Assembly (NCBI RefSeq): GCF_000376945.1
Contig: NZ_AQXU01000022.1
Coordinates: 186,001 to 250,000, forward strand
Source: Leeia oryzae DSM 17879
GTDB taxonomy: Bacteria > Pseudomonadota > Gammaproteobacteria > Burkholderiales > Leeiaceae
DNA: 64,000 nt
Direction of reading: 5' to 3'
Made by a program: the position numbers and the translations under genes. The first letter of the stretch is position 1. Each line of letters begins with the position of its first letter. The notes under the pieces are model-generated. The model was not told the origin of the DNA and did no database searches. It saw nothing but the letters and a program-made list of their open reading frames with translations. Shown piece after piece: positions 37,547 to 47,136 of the stretch.

Positions 37547-38433
37547 ACCAATATGATTTTCACTGCCATTCATCCATCTCCGATGGCCTGCTGCTGCCGC
37601 AGGACGTCGTCCAGCGGGCCTTTGACCGTGGCGTCAAGGTACTGGCGCTGACGGATCACGACGAGCTAAGCGGCCTGGCTGTTGCCCGTGAGAAAGCAGA
37701 ATCCCTGGGCATGACCTTCGTGAACGGGGTCGAGATATCAGTGAACTGGGGCAAGCACACGCTTCACATCGTCGGGTTGGGGGTGAATCCGGATACGCCA
37801 CTTTTGTGTGACGGCCTGGCGCATATTCGTAGTGGCCGCACCGATCGTGCCCGCAAGATGGCGGAAGGCTTGGCCAAGGTTGGCATCACCGGGGCTTTTG
37901 AAGGCGCCTTGCCGTATGCCGAAAATGCAGACATGATCGGGCGGGCGCATTTTGCCCGTTTTCTGGTCGATAAAGGCCACGCCCGCAGCATGCAGGCCGT
38001 GTTCAAGAAATTTCTGGTACCCGGCAAACCCGGCTATGTGCCACATATATGGGCCAGTCTGCCCGAGTCGATCGAATGGATACATGCCGCGGGTGGCTTG
38101 GCTGTGCTCGCGCATCCCGGCCGTTACGAGATGGGCAAAAAGCAGATGCATGAACTGATCGAAATCTTCACCCGCTTTGGTGGGGACGGTATTGAAGTCG
38201 CCACCAGTAACCATACGCTGGATCTGGTGGGACGGTTTGCCCGGCTGGCAGAAGAGTTCGGCCTTTGGGCTTCGGTTGGGTCGGATTTCCACGGTACCGG
38301 GCATTATGGGGACTTGGGAACTTTCCCTGCATTGCCATCCTATTGCAGGCCGATCTGGGAGGCACTGCATGTGGGCTTGCCAGATGAAGTCGTCGATGAG
38401 ACTGATGAGATGCCTCAGGATTTGCTAAACTAG
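37543..38433 (+). CDS. rnm: PHP-domain 5'-3' exonuclease RNase AM (YciV/TrpH-like)
   Basis: A 296-residue metal-dependent phosphoesterase. The PHP motifs are visible: FHCHSSISDG, ALTDHDELSG, GVEISVNW, and later VLAHPGRY and GSDFHGTGHYG. E. coli YciV trims 5' ends of 5S and other rRNAs and degrades short oligonucleotides. The ATG at 37543 overlaps the lrgB stop. The following yciO gene makes the same pair as in E. coli, where rnm and yciO lie beside trp. Confidence 0.9.
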   Translation: MNQYDFHCHSSISDGLLLPQDVVQRAFDRGVKVLALTDHDELSGLAVAREKAESLGMTFVNGVEISVNWGKHTLHIVGLGVNPDTPLLCDGLAHIRSGRTDRARKMAEGLAKVGITGAFEGALPYAENADMIGRAHFARFLVDKGHARSMQAVFKKFLVPGKPGYVPHIWASLPESIEWIHAAGGLAVLAHPGRYEMGKKQMHELIEIFTRFGGDGIEVATSNHTLDLVGRFARLAEEFGLWASVGSDFHGTGHYGDLGTFPALPSYCRPIWEALHVGLPDEVVDETDEMPQDLLN

Positions 38434-38644
38434 TCGTCTGTTTCGTGAAGTGATTGAATAACGCGCCGGTTTAGTACGCAGCTGCCGGTCGATATACTGG
38501 TGAGACAGACCATTAACCCTTGTTGCTAACCCATTGAAAGACATGCAGGCAGTTGATCGCACGGTTTATCCGCCAGTCACAAAAAGACCGGCAGGGCAAA
38601 CATAAGAACGGCGAGACAGCAAACCCTCATGTAACCAACGACCC

Positions 38645-39277
38645 ATGTCACAGTTTTTTCAGATACATCCCGATAATCCGCAAGCACGGCTGATCAAGCA
38701 GGCTGTTGATATTGTGCGCAATGGCGGCGTGATCGTCTACCCGACGGATTCCTGCTACGCGCTGGGTTGCCATATGGGCGACAAGAGTGCGCTGGAGCGC
38801 ATTCGCCGTATCCGCCAGCTGGATGACAAACATCACTTCACGCTGGTGTGTCCGGACCTGTCGGCCATTGCAAACTATGCCAAGGTGGATAACCAGCAAT
38901 ATCGCCTGTTAAAGTCGATTTTGCCCGGTAGCTACACCTTGTTGCTGCAAGCGACCAAAGAAGTGCCCAAGCGCTTGATGCACCCAAAGAAAAGTACCAT
39001 CGGCCTGCGCGTACCAGACCATCCCGTCACCCTGGCGCTGCTGGAAGAACTGGGTGAGCCGATGTTGTCCGTCACCTTGCTGCTCCCTGGCGAAGAAGAT
39101 CCGCCTTTTGATCCCTATGAAATCCGCGGTACATTAGAGCATCAGGTCGACCTGATTATTGATGGCGGTTTCTGCGGTATGGAACCAACCACCGTTGTAG
39201 ACCTCACAGAAGGTACGCCAGAGCTGATTCGTGCCGGCAAGGGGCCGCTCGAACCGCTTGGCTTGTCAGTCGACTAA
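38645..39277 (+). CDS. yciO: YciO, Sua5/YrdC-family protein
   Basis: A 210-residue YrdC-fold protein. It has the nucleotide and threonylcarbamate pocket residues GGVIVYPTDSCYALGC and KHHFTLVC, then ATIGLRVPDHP-like STIGLRVPDHPVTLALL. True Sua5/TsaC makes threonylcarbamoyl-AMP for t6A37 of tRNA; YciO is a paralogue with weak or different activity. It follows rnm after 211 bases and sits nine bases before a site-2 protease gene. Its own ribosome site is weak. Confidence 0.9.
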   Translation: MSQFFQIHPDNPQARLIKQAVDIVRNGGVIVYPTDSCYALGCHMGDKSALERIRRIRQLDDKHHFTLVCPDLSAIANYAKVDNQQYRLLKSILPGSYTLLLQATKEVPKRLMHPKKSTIGLRVPDHPVTLALLEELGEPMLSVTLLLPGEEDPPFDPYEIRGTLEHQVDLIIDGGFCGMEPTTVVDLTEGTPELIRAGKGPLEPLGLSVD

Positions 39278-39285
39278 GGAAAAAT

Positions 39286-39927
39286 ATGGACCAGGATTTT
39301 TTGACGCTCGTTACGCTGTATGCATTGCCGGTCATTCTTGCCATCACCCTGCACGAAGCCGCTCATGGCTGGGCTGCCATGAAACTAGGCGACAAAACCG
39401 CCCTCATGATGGGGCGTATCACGGCCAACCCGCTAAAACATATTGACCCGATCGGTACCATTCTGGTGCCGCTGATCTGTCTTATCTTGCCTGGCAGTTT
39501 CATGTTTGGCTGGGCTAAGCCGGTGCCAATCAATACCCGCAATTTCAAGAAACTTCGCCGTGACATGCTGCTGGTGGCTGCAGCCGGCCCCATGGCCAAT
39601 ATTCTGATGATGATGGCGTGGCTGCTCATCTTCAAACTTAGCGCGACAAGCGATCTGGGTATTTATAGCGAGCCACTGCAACGCATGGCATTGATGGGCG
39701 TCATCTTCAATACCGTACTGGCTGCCTTTAACCTGATCCCGATTCCGCCGCTGGATGGCGGGCGCATCCTGACCAGTCTGCTGCCTTATCCGTGGGATGT
39801 CCGCTTGAACGGGCTAGAGCGCTATGGCTTCATCATTCTGATCGTGCTCATGACGACACATTTGCTCGATTTCATCCTCGGGCCGATTTATGCCGCCGTC
39901 GGAGCATTGCAGCATCTCATTCTTTAA
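39286..39927 (+). CDS. Site-2 protease (M50) family membrane metalloprotease
   Basis: A 213-residue intramembrane zinc protease of the short S2P branch. The motif HEAAH (H23, E24, H27) lies in the first helix and the third ligand motif PPLDGGRIL near residue 154. About five helices are predicted and there is no PDZ domain. The family is regularly found next to yciO, trpS and scpA in beta- and gammaproteobacteria; its substrate is unknown. Confidence 0.92.
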   Translation: MDQDFLTLVTLYALPVILAITLHEAAHGWAAMKLGDKTALMMGRITANPLKHIDPIGTILVPLICLILPGSFMFGWAKPVPINTRNFKKLRRDMLLVAAAGPMANILMMMAWLLIFKLSATSDLGIYSEPLQRMALMGVIFNTVLAAFNLIPIPPLDGGRILTSLLPYPWDVRLNGLERYGFIILIVLMTTHLLDFILGPIYAAVGALQHLIL

Positions 39928-39999
39928 CGTAACCTCTTAAGTCGTTTTGAGTTCAACGCATCATTATCAAAGTTTCACACCAACAGGGAAAAACGTAAC

Positions 40000-41202
40000 A
40001 TGTTCGCAGATCGCGTACTTTCGGGCATGCGCCCGACAGGCAGTCTTCATTTGGGCCACTATCATGGCGTGCTGAAAAACTGGGTTAAACTCCAGAGTGA
40101 GCACGATTGCTTCTTTATGGTGGCAGACTGGCATGCGTTGACAACCAATTACGACAATGTACAGATCATCCAGGACAGCGTCTGGGACATGGTCATCGAC
40201 TGGCTGGCTGCAGGGGTAGACCCGGCCCAGGCCACCATCTTTATCCAGAGCCATATTCCGGAACACGCAGAACTGCATCTTCTGCTGTCCATGATTACGC
40301 CAAACGGCTGGCTGGAACGCATGCCAACCTACAAAGACCAGATGGAAAAACTGTCGCACAAAGACTTGAATACCTATGGTTTCCTGGGTTACCCGTTATT
40401 GCAAAGTGCCGATATTCTGGTGTACCGCAGCAATATGGTGCCGGTGGGCGAAGATCAGGTACCGCACATCGAATTTACACGGGAAATTGCGCGCCGCTTT
40501 AACCACCTGTACGGCAAAGAGCCTGGCTATCAGGAAAAAGCCGAAGCCGCGGTGAAAAAACTGGGTGGCAAAAAAGGCAAGCTGTACGATGAGCTGCGTA
40601 CCCGCTATCAGCAGGACGGCGATGTAGAAGCGCTGGATGCAGGCCGTGCGCTGCTGGAAGACGCACAGAACCTGAGTCTGGGTGACCGCGAGCGTCTGTA
40701 CGGTTTTCTGGAAGGCGGCGGCAAGATGATTCTGCCAGAATCACAGCCATTGCTGACTGAAGCCTCCCGCATGCCGGGCCTGGACGGACAGAAAATGTCC
40801 AAGAGCTACCATAACACCATCACCCTGCGTGAAGATGCCGATTCTGTGGCCAAAAAGGTCAAGCAAATGCCAACCGACCCGGCGCGTATCCGTCGTACCG
40901 ACCCGGGCGATCCGGAAAAATGCCCGGTCTGGAAACTGCACGAAGTCTACAGCAACGATGAAGTCAAAACCTGGGTACAACAAGGTTGCAAGAGCGCCGG
41001 CATTGGCTGTATCGAATGCAAGCAACCAGTGATTGACGGCGTGCTGGCAGAACAGCGTCCGATGCAAGAGCGCGCCAAGATGTATCTGGAAGACCCGACA
41101 CTGGTACGCAATATCGTGGCCGATGGTTGCGAGCGCGCCCGTGAAGTCGCCCGCGAAACCATGCGCGATGTGCGTGAAGCCATGGGTCTGGGTTATAGCT
41201 GA
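40000..41202 (+). CDS. trpS: Tryptophanyl-tRNA synthetase
   Basis: A 400-residue class I aminoacyl-tRNA synthetase that charges tRNA-Trp. HLGH (17-20) and KMSKS (265-269) are intact. It is longer than the about 334-residue E. coli enzyme because of an internal segment (about 175-245, rich in Lys and Glu) before KMSKS; this longer form is known in other betaproteobacteria. C-terminal cysteines in the GIGCIECKQ segment may bind a metal. It lies between the S2P gene and scpA. Confidence 0.96.
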   Translation: MFADRVLSGMRPTGSLHLGHYHGVLKNWVKLQSEHDCFFMVADWHALTTNYDNVQIIQDSVWDMVIDWLAAGVDPAQATIFIQSHIPEHAELHLLLSMITPNGWLERMPTYKDQMEKLSHKDLNTYGFLGYPLLQSADILVYRSNMVPVGEDQVPHIEFTREIARRFNHLYGKEPGYQEKAEAAVKKLGGKKGKLYDELRTRYQQDGDVEALDAGRALLEDAQNLSLGDRERLYGFLEGGGKMILPESQPLLTEASRMPGLDGQKMSKSYHNTITLREDADSVAKKVKQMPTDPARIRRTDPGDPEKCPVWKLHEVYSNDEVKTWVQQGCKSAGIGCIECKQPVIDGVLAEQRPMQERAKMYLEDPTLVRNIVADGCERAREVARETMRDVREAMGLGYS

Positions 41203-41252
41203 TCAACCCGCTGTTGATGTCTCCTGTCATCATGACCAGACATGCCGGCAGT

Positions 41253-41275
41253 TATCTGCGTGAAATGCGCAGATA
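41253..41275. repeat. Inverted repeat between trpS and scpA
   Basis: TATCTGCG and CGCAGATA form an 8-bp perfect stem with a 7-base loop inside a looser GCCGG/CCGGC dyad. There is no T-run; it may be an attenuating or stabilising mRNA hairpin. Confidence 0.45.
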
Positions 41276-41317
41276 CGTGTCCGGCTATCTGGCCACCGCT
41301 TGCAGGATGTAACCCGC

Positions 41318-42124
41318 ATGTCTCAAATTGAACTGTCTGTCCCCATTGTCACGCCGCTGGCGCAGGTATTGGGGCAGCCATTCACTGAACTTCCCGCAGA
41401 CCTCTATATCCCCCCCGATGCGCTGCAAATCTTTCTGGAAACCTTTGAAGGCCCGCTGGATTTACTGTTGTATCTGATCCGCCGGCAGAATCTGGATGTG
41501 CTGGATATCCCGATGGCTACGCTCACGGCACAGTACATGCAATATGTAGACCTGATGCAGGCACACCAGTTTGAGCTGGCCGCCGAATACCTGCTGATGG
41601 CCGCCGTGCTGATCGAGATCAAGTCCCGATTGCTACTGCCAAGGCCCGTGGTGGTGGATGAAGATGGTTTTGATGACGACCCCAGAGCCGCGCTGGTGCA
41701 ACGGCTGCTGGAGTACGAGCAGATCAAGGCCGCAGCTTATCAGCTGGATGCCATGCCGGTTGTTGACCGGGACTTTGCCTGGGTATCCGTATGGGTAGAG
41801 CAGCAAATTGCCCCGCGCTTGCCGGATATCGAGGTAGGGGATCTCCTGAATGCCTGGCATAGCCTGTTGCGCCGTACCCGCCTGAACCAGCACCACCATG
41901 TCACAGCGGAAGGGATTACGGTCCGGCAGCGGATGAGTGACATCCTCAGGCGTCTGCAAGAAGGCGCCAGCTTGCCTTTCGAATCTCTTTTTGAAGTGAA
42001 CGCCGGCCGCCTTGATCTGGTGCTCAGTTTTCTTGCCATGCTGGAATTGACCAAAGAAGGTTTGGTCAGCCTGATACAGACCCAACCTTACGAGAGTATC
42101 TTTGTCCGGCTGGCCGAACGCTAA
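41318..42124 (+). CDS. scpA: Segregation and condensation protein A
   Basis: A 268-residue kleisin that bridges SMC heads in bacterial chromosome condensation. The hallmark FLETFEGPLDLLLYLIRRQNLDVLDIPM opens the protein, then AAEYLLMAAVLIEIKSRLLLP. The ATG at 41318 has AGGA ten bases upstream and is preferred over a TTG six codons earlier. Its usual partner scpB follows after an intervening lipoprotein gene. Confidence 0.95.
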   Translation: MSQIELSVPIVTPLAQVLGQPFTELPADLYIPPDALQIFLETFEGPLDLLLYLIRRQNLDVLDIPMATLTAQYMQYVDLMQAHQFELAAEYLLMAAVLIEIKSRLLLPRPVVVDEDGFDDDPRAALVQRLLEYEQIKAAAYQLDAMPVVDRDFAWVSVWVEQQIAPRLPDIEVGDLLNAWHSLLRRTRLNQHHHVTAEGITVRQRMSDILRRLQEGASLPFESLFEVNAGRLDLVLSFLAMLELTKEGLVSLIQTQPYESIFVRLAER

Positions 42125-42221
42125 AAAGATGAGCATCCTGCTCGCATTCGGCTAGTCTGTCTGCTAATACTATTCATAGTGGTACCTGCTGCATAAAACC
42201 ACGCATCTTTGATAGATTCGA

Positions 42222-42254
42222 ATGACATGACGTCTGCATGCTGTATCATGTCAT
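42222..42254 (+). repeat. 9-bp inverted repeat in the lipoprotein gene leader
   Basis: ATGACATGA and TCATGTCAT are exact reverse complements separated by 15 bases, starting 127 bases before the lipoprotein start. It may be an operator for a dimeric regulator or an mRNA hairpin; no T-run follows. Confidence 0.5.
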
Positions 42255-42348
42255 CTGTTGCTGGCCTGTTTTCGTCTCTCGCCTTTGCGGGTTTCAATCA
42301 ATTAAGGCTGTTGCCAAAATCTTTTCCATTACCCAAAAGGCAATCTGT

Positions 42349-43029
42349 ATGTTGAATATTTTTTCGGGAAAACCTGTCCGTCTTCTGGCCGCTGGTCTGC
42401 TGGCCATTTCATTGTCAGGCTGTGTTGAAGTCAAAACCAAAGCGACAGTCGAGCGCGATGGTGCAGTCAGCTTTGTGACCGAGTATGACTTCAGCAAAAT
42501 GATGGACATGATGAAAGGCCTTGGCGGTTCTAACCAGAACGCACCCAAGGAAATGAACTGTGCCGAGATGGGCAAGGAAAAACCCGAAAACGTGAATTGC
42601 AAGGATATTGCCCCTAACAAGGTAGAGTTCTCGGGCACCTTGCCCAAAGAACAGGCCAAAGGCGTGACGGTGGATGGCAGCAAATATAAAGTCGATGCCG
42701 TGGCCTTGTTCAGTGAAATTGCCAGCATGGGCAAGGGTAGCGGTGCAAATGCACCCAAGTCTCTGCCTAACGGCGCAGAAGCACAGCAAATGAAATCTAT
42801 CGGCATGGTGTTTGAGATGGAGTTAAATATGCCGGGTTCTGTTAAAATGGTCGATGGTAAAGCACCAGCCGAGTCTGGCCCGGTCAAGATCGACATGCTC
42901 TCTTTGCCGTCTGGCCAGACAAGTTATATCGTAGAGTCCAGTGCATTCCCATGGCTATGGGTTGCTGTGGGTGCCGGTATTGTGGTGATTCTCGGAGGTT
43001 TTGTATTCATGCGTCGTCGTTCTGCTTAA
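42349..43029 (+). CDS. Lipoprotein with C-terminal membrane anchor, unknown function
   Basis: A 226-residue protein. A lipoprotein signal with lipobox LSGC (C25) is followed by VEVKTKATVERDGAVSF and a soluble domain vaguely like the LppM-type domain of surface lipoproteins, with CAEM and NCKD cysteines that could form a disulfide. The C-terminus has one strong membrane helix (about 202-221) and ends FMRRRSA, so the tail would face the cytoplasm. A lipid at one end and a helix at the other means two anchors in the inner membrane. The start at 42349 follows AAAAGG. It separates scpA from scpB, an odd place, with only three bases before scpB. Confidence 0.8.
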   Translation: MLNIFSGKPVRLLAAGLLAISLSGCVEVKTKATVERDGAVSFVTEYDFSKMMDMMKGLGGSNQNAPKEMNCAEMGKEKPENVNCKDIAPNKVEFSGTLPKEQAKGVTVDGSKYKVDAVALFSEIASMGKGSGANAPKSLPNGAEAQQMKSIGMVFEMELNMPGSVKMVDGKAPAESGPVKIDMLSLPSGQTSYIVESSAFPWLWVAVGAGIVVILGGFVFMRRRSA

Positions 43030-43032
43030 GCC

Positions 43033-43587
43033 ATGCTGACAACGCCAGAAACAGCCAAACTGATTCTGGAAGCGGCTCTACTCTCTGCAGTAGAGCCGCT
43101 GTCTTTTGCCCAGCTGAAAATGGTGCTGGGGGAAGAATGGCAGAATGACCAGATCCGCAAATTGCTGCAAGAGTTGCAAGGCGAGTGGGCGAACCGGTCG
43201 GCAGAGCTGGTACAGCTGGCATCTGGCTGGCGGTTTCGTACCCGGCCGGAGTTTCAGCCCTGGCTTGCCCGGCTGACCACCGAAAAGCCGCCAAAATACT
43301 CGCGTGCCACTCTGGAGACGCTGGCAGTCATTGTGTACCGCCAACCGGTCACCCGGGGTGAAATAGAAGAAATTCGCGGCGTAACCGTCGCAAGTAGTAT
43401 CATTCAGACATTGATGGCCAGAGGGTGGATTGAAACCGTTGGCCATCGGGAAGTACCGGGTCGTCCTGCGTTACTGGCCACCACGCACCAGTTTCTGGAT
43501 GATCTGAATTTGAGAAGTTTAAACGAGCTCCCGCCGTTGTCGGAGCTAGTGCAAGTGATGAGTCAGGAAAGTTTACCTAATGTCTAA
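43033..43587 (+). CDS. scpB: Segregation and condensation protein B
   Basis: A 184-residue tandem winged-helix protein that binds ScpA and completes the SMC condensin. Typical segments are [18 protein letters not shown], then [28 protein letters not shown] and [15 protein letters not shown]. It overlaps the rluB start by eight bases, consistent with coupling; scpB-rluB is a widespread pair. Confidence 0.95.
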   Translation: MLTTPETAKLILEAALLSAVEPLSFAQLKMVLGEEWQNDQIRKLLQELQGEWANRSAELVQLASGWRFRTRPEFQPWLARLTTEKPPKYSRATLETLAVIVYRQPVTRGEIEEIRGVTVASSIIQTLMARGWIETVGHREVPGRPALLATTHQFLDDLNLRSLNELPPLSELVQVMSQESLPNV

Positions 43588-44728
43588 GCGAAGTTCGTCC
43601 CAAGGTCCGCGTCAGCCCGTTGCCAAGGTGGGTAGCCGCCAGCAGCAACGCACTCAGGCGCCACAGTCGCCGGGTTATCAGGGGAAAAAGAGTGGGGCTG
43701 GTTTTGAAAAGCCGGCACCATCAGCACGCCCCTATGGCGCCAAACCCAAGCCGGCAGACCGTGCCGGACAGGGCGAGGGCGGTTCGCCTGACAACAAGCT
43801 AAAGCGGGACACAACGGGCAAAAAGCGGCCGCCACGCAGTGCCGATATCGAGATTATTGGTAAAAAGGCGCCTACCGGCTTCCGCGCCCCGGGCACCAAG
43901 GGTGCACAGACCAATAAAGCGCGGCATGTGACGCTGGTCAAGCGGGAAGACCGCGACAAACATATTCCAAAGCACAAGGTAGAGGTTTCTACCGAGCCAC
44001 AACGCTTGCAAAAGGTTCTGGCTCAGAGCGGGCTGGGTTCTCGCCGCGACATGGATGCCATGATCGAAGCGGGTCGAGTGACGGTGAATGGCGAGCCTGC
44101 GACACCGGGGACCAAGATCGTACCTACCGATGTCGTGAAAGTAGACGGAAAACCAGTGCGCTTGCGTATCCAGAACCGCTTGCCGCGTATCCTGATTTAC
44201 CACAAGCAGGAAGGCGAACTGGTTACCCGTGATGACCCGCAAGGGCGTACAACCGTATTTGAGCGCTTGCCGCGCGTACAGGGCAGTTACTGGACCGTGG
44301 TTGGTCGTCTGGATTACAACACCAGTGGCCTGTTACTGTTCACCACCTCCGGTGACCTTGCCAACCGTCTGACGCACCCGCGTTTTGAGGTGGAGCGTGA
44401 ATATGCCGTGCGTGTGATGGGCGAGCTGACCCAGGAGCAGATGCAAGAGCTGAAAAAAGGCGTTGAGCTGGAAGATGGCCCGGCCAAGTTCGAGTCGCTG
44501 GTTGATCAGGGCGGTGAAGGCTTGAATCACTGGTATCGCGTGATCCTGAAAGAAGGCCGTAACCGTGAAGTTCGCCGCATGTTTGAACATTTTGGCCTGA
44601 CCGTCAGCCGTCTGATGCGCGTTCGTTTTGGTACGCTGCATTTGCCGCCGCGCCTGAAGCGTGGCACCTGGACCGAGCTGGAAGAATCCGAAGTGCTGGC
44701 CGTGCTGCAATGGGCTGACCTGGCATAA
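43580..44728 (+). CDS. rluB: 23S rRNA pseudouridine(2605) synthase RluB
   Basis: A 382-residue pseudouridine synthase of the RsuA/RluB family. A basic, low-complexity N-terminal extension of about 135 residues (rich in K, R, P, G, Q) precedes an S4 RNA-binding domain ([21 protein letters not shown]) and the catalytic domain with the aspartate in [14 protein letters not shown]. The final [24 protein letters not shown] is family-typical. It isomerises U2605 of 23S rRNA. E. coli RluB has its tail at the C-terminus, so the extension here is at the opposite end. Confidence 0.93.
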   Translation: MSKRSSSQGPRQPVAKVGSRQQQRTQAPQSPGYQGKKSGAGFEKPAPSARPYGAKPKPADRAGQGEGGSPDNKLKRDTTGKKRPPRSADIEIIGKKAPTGFRAPGTKGAQTNKARHVTLVKREDRDKHIPKHKVEVSTEPQRLQKVLAQSGLGSRRDMDAMIEAGRVTVNGEPATPGTKIVPTDVVKVDGKPVRLRIQNRLPRILIYHKQEGELVTRDDPQGRTTVFERLPRVQGSYWTVVGRLDYNTSGLLLFTTSGDLANRLTHPRFEVEREYAVRVMGELTQEQMQELKKGVELEDGPAKFESLVDQGGEGLNHWYRVILKEGRNREVRRMFEHFGLTVSRLMRVRFGTLHLPPRLKRGTWTELEESEVLAVLQWADLA

Positions 44729-44757
44729 TACCGGTTGGCAACTCGGGAGCCTGACGC

Positions 44758-45927
44758 ATGATTGAAGACAGCCAGCAAGCCTTGACCCCCCAGCAACTGC
44801 AGGCTGCTTTTCTGCAGTTTAATGAGGCATCCCTGCAGCTGTCTGCCCAGTTTGACAGTCTGCAGCAGCAAGTGGCTCACCTGAGTAGCGAGCTTGCCGC
44901 CAGCAATGCCGCGTTGCAGGCGCAACTGCAAGAGAAAGAAGCACTTGCCCAGCGGGTGTCTTCGCTGTTGGCCGTACTGCCCGCCGGTGTACTGGAGCTG
45001 GATGCAACAGATGTCATTACTGCCACCAACTGGGCTGCAGAGCATCTGCTGGGTGCAGATTTGCCAGGGCAGCAATGGCAGCATGTGGCAGACCGGATGC
45101 TGAAAGATACATCGGTACCGCAAGAGTACGAACTGGTAGGGCATTCGCAGTTGCATGGTTTGCGATTATCACTGCAGACCACCGCTTTGCCGGATGGTCG
45201 TGGGCGTCTCATTCTGCTGACAGACCTGTCAGAGCATTACCGTTTGCAGCAACAACTGGCGCAACACCGCAAGCTGGCGGCCATGGGAGAAATGGCTGCA
45301 GGTCTGGCACATCAGCTGCGTACGCCGCTTGCCACCGCCATTTTGTATGTCGGGCATCTGAACAAACCGCAATTGCAAGACCAGCAACGCCTTAAATTTG
45401 CAGACAAGGCCAGAAGCCGGCTTTTGTATCTGGAAGGTCTGATTGCGGACATGCTGCTGTTTGTCAGAGGCGACAATAGCGAGAAAGAAACCTTCCTGAT
45501 TGGCGACTGGCTATTTGAAGCGGTACATACCATCCAGCCGGTGGCAGAAGAGAAGCAGGTTGATATCAAGCTAGCCATGCAGCTGGATCACCAGACGTTG
45601 TTTGGCGACCGCAAGAGCCTGCTGGGTGCGCTGGTCAATGTGCTGGAGAACGCATTGGCATTTTCGCCGGCGGGTAGCCATATAGGCATTGAGGCCCATC
45701 TTCAGGGACAGCGCTTGCTGGTGACGGTGCTGGATGCCGGGCCTGGCATTGCAGATGAGATTCTGGAGAAAGTCTTCACGCCGTTTTTCACCACTAGGCA
45801 AGAGGGTACCGGCTTGGGGTTGGCGATTGTCAAAAGTGTGCTGGAGGCGCATGGTGGAGACATTACGTTGCAAAACCAGCCCGCAGGTGGTTGCGAGGCC
45901 TGTATTGAGCTGCCGCTGAAATCGTAA
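44758..45927 (+). CDS. Soluble PAS histidine kinase (FleS/FlrB-like)
   Basis: A 389-residue kinase with no membrane segment. A glutamine-rich coiled coil (about 12-65) leads into a PAS-like domain (about 66-160), a HisKA domain with H185 in [22 protein letters not shown], and an ATPase domain with G boxes DAGPGIAD and GTGLGLAIV. The HisKA block is the one seen in FleS/FlrB, the kinases that control polar flagellar genes with FleR/FlrC. No response regulator or flagellar gene is adjacent; it sits 29 bases after rluB. The flagellar role is inferred from the motif alone. Confidence 0.85.
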   Translation: MIEDSQQALTPQQLQAAFLQFNEASLQLSAQFDSLQQQVAHLSSELAASNAALQAQLQEKEALAQRVSSLLAVLPAGVLELDATDVITATNWAAEHLLGADLPGQQWQHVADRMLKDTSVPQEYELVGHSQLHGLRLSLQTTALPDGRGRLILLTDLSEHYRLQQQLAQHRKLAAMGEMAAGLAHQLRTPLATAILYVGHLNKPQLQDQQRLKFADKARSRLLYLEGLIADMLLFVRGDNSEKETFLIGDWLFEAVHTIQPVAEEKQVDIKLAMQLDHQTLFGDRKSLLGALVNVLENALAFSPAGSHIGIEAHLQGQRLLVTVLDAGPGIADEILEKVFTPFFTTRQEGTGLGLAIVKSVLEAHGGDITLQNQPAGGCEACIELPLKS

Positions 45928-45961
45928 TTTGGCATGGGCAGCGATGGCACGCAATAAACAC

Positions 45962-46010
45962 GCATAAAACAAAACCCGGCAACCAAGGTTAGCCGGGTTT
46001 TGTTTTATGC
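45962..46010. terminator. Strong bidirectional terminator
   Basis: A perfect 19-bp stem (45962-45980 with 45992-46010, loop of 11 bases) rich in A on one side and T on the other. It separates the plus-strand kinase gene from the converging BMP-family gene. Confidence 0.9.
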
Positions 46011-46027
46011 AGAACGTCCAGGCAAGA

Positions 46028-47110
46028 TTACTTCGGAATCGCGCCGTCAACACCTTCTACATACCAGTTAAAGCCGTGCAGTTCGTCATCAGACATGGTT
46101 TTACCGGCTGCCACTTTCATGGCACCGGTATTGTCTTTCAGCGGACCTTTGAAAATGGCTGACTTGCCTGATACCAGCTCGGCCTTGCGTGCGGCCAGTT
46201 TTTTCTTCACATCGTCAGACAGGTTCTTGTTCAGAGCGCCAAGGTCGATCATGCCTTCTTTCAGACCCCACCAGATCTGGCCGGATTTGTACTGGCCAGC
46301 CATCACGTCTTTGGTGACTTTGGTGTAATAAACGCCCCAGTTGATCTGACTGGCTGCCAGGTGGGCATCTGCACCAAATTTGCTCATGTCAGAGTCCCAG
46401 CCAAATGCATGCACTTTTTTATCCTGTGCAGTTTGTACCACGGCCGCAGAGTCCGTGTTTTGCATCAGGGTATCTGCACCTTGAGAAATCAGGGTTTCGG
46501 CTGCCTGACGCTCTTTGCCCGGATCATACCAGCTGTTGATCCAGATCACTTTTACAGTGGCTTTCGGGTTGTTGGCACGCGCACCCAGCGTAAAGGCGTT
46601 GATGTTGCGGATTACTTCCGGAATAGGCACGGATGCAACCACCCCCATTTTGCCGGTCTTGGAGGTCAAGCCTGCCACGTAACCAGCCAGGTAGGCGCCT
46701 TCATAGGTACGTACATCGTATGTACCCATGTTTTTCTCGGTTTTGAAGCCGGTCGCATGCAGAAAGGTGACTTTAGGGAACTGTTTTGCCACTTTCTGGG
46801 TGGCGTTCATGTAACCGAATGAGGTGGTGAAAATCAGCTGGTTACCATCTTGTACCAGTTTGCGGATCACGCGCTCGGCATCTGCACCTTCCGGTACGCT
46901 TTCCACATATGTGGTTTTTACTTTGCCTGGCAGCGCCTTTTCGATGGCCTGACGGCCCTGGTCATGTGCAAAAGACCAGCCGGCATCGCCAACCGGACCC
47001 ACATAGACAAAACCAACCTTGAATGGCTCGGCAGCATATGCCGAAACACCAACACCCAGCGCCATGCAAGCAGCAACGGCCGATTTGATAACGAGTCTGC
47101 GAGAAATCAC
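46028..47110 (-). CDS. BMP-family (PnrA-like) periplasmic binding protein
   Basis: A 360-residue substrate-binding protein of the Bmp/PnrA family, whose members bind nucleosides or purines. A signal peptide ending AYA precedes AEPFKVGFVYVGPVGDAGWSFAHDQGR, the family hallmark. It starts with GTG at 47110 behind AAGGAG. Permease and ATPase genes that normally accompany this family are absent from both sides, so they must be elsewhere or the protein has another partner. Two TGGTWACCC boxes lie upstream. Confidence 0.9.
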   Translation of the reverse strand: MISRRLVIKSAVAACMALGVGVSAYAAEPFKVGFVYVGPVGDAGWSFAHDQGRQAIEKALPGKVKTTYVESVPEGADAERVIRKLVQDGNQLIFTTSFGYMNATQKVAKQFPKVTFLHATGFKTEKNMGTYDVRTYEGAYLAGYVAGLTSKTGKMGVVASVPIPEVIRNINAFTLGARANNPKATVKVIWINSWYDPGKERQAAETLISQGADTLMQNTDSAAVVQTAQDKKVHAFGWDSDMSKFGADAHLAASQINWGVYYTKVTKDVMAGQYKSGQIWWGLKEGMIDLGALNKNLSDDVKKKLAARKAELVSGKSAIFKGPLKDNTGAMKVAAGKTMSDDELHGFNWYVEGVDGAIPK

Positions 47111-47136
47111 GGAATACTCCTTTTTTGATAATTATT

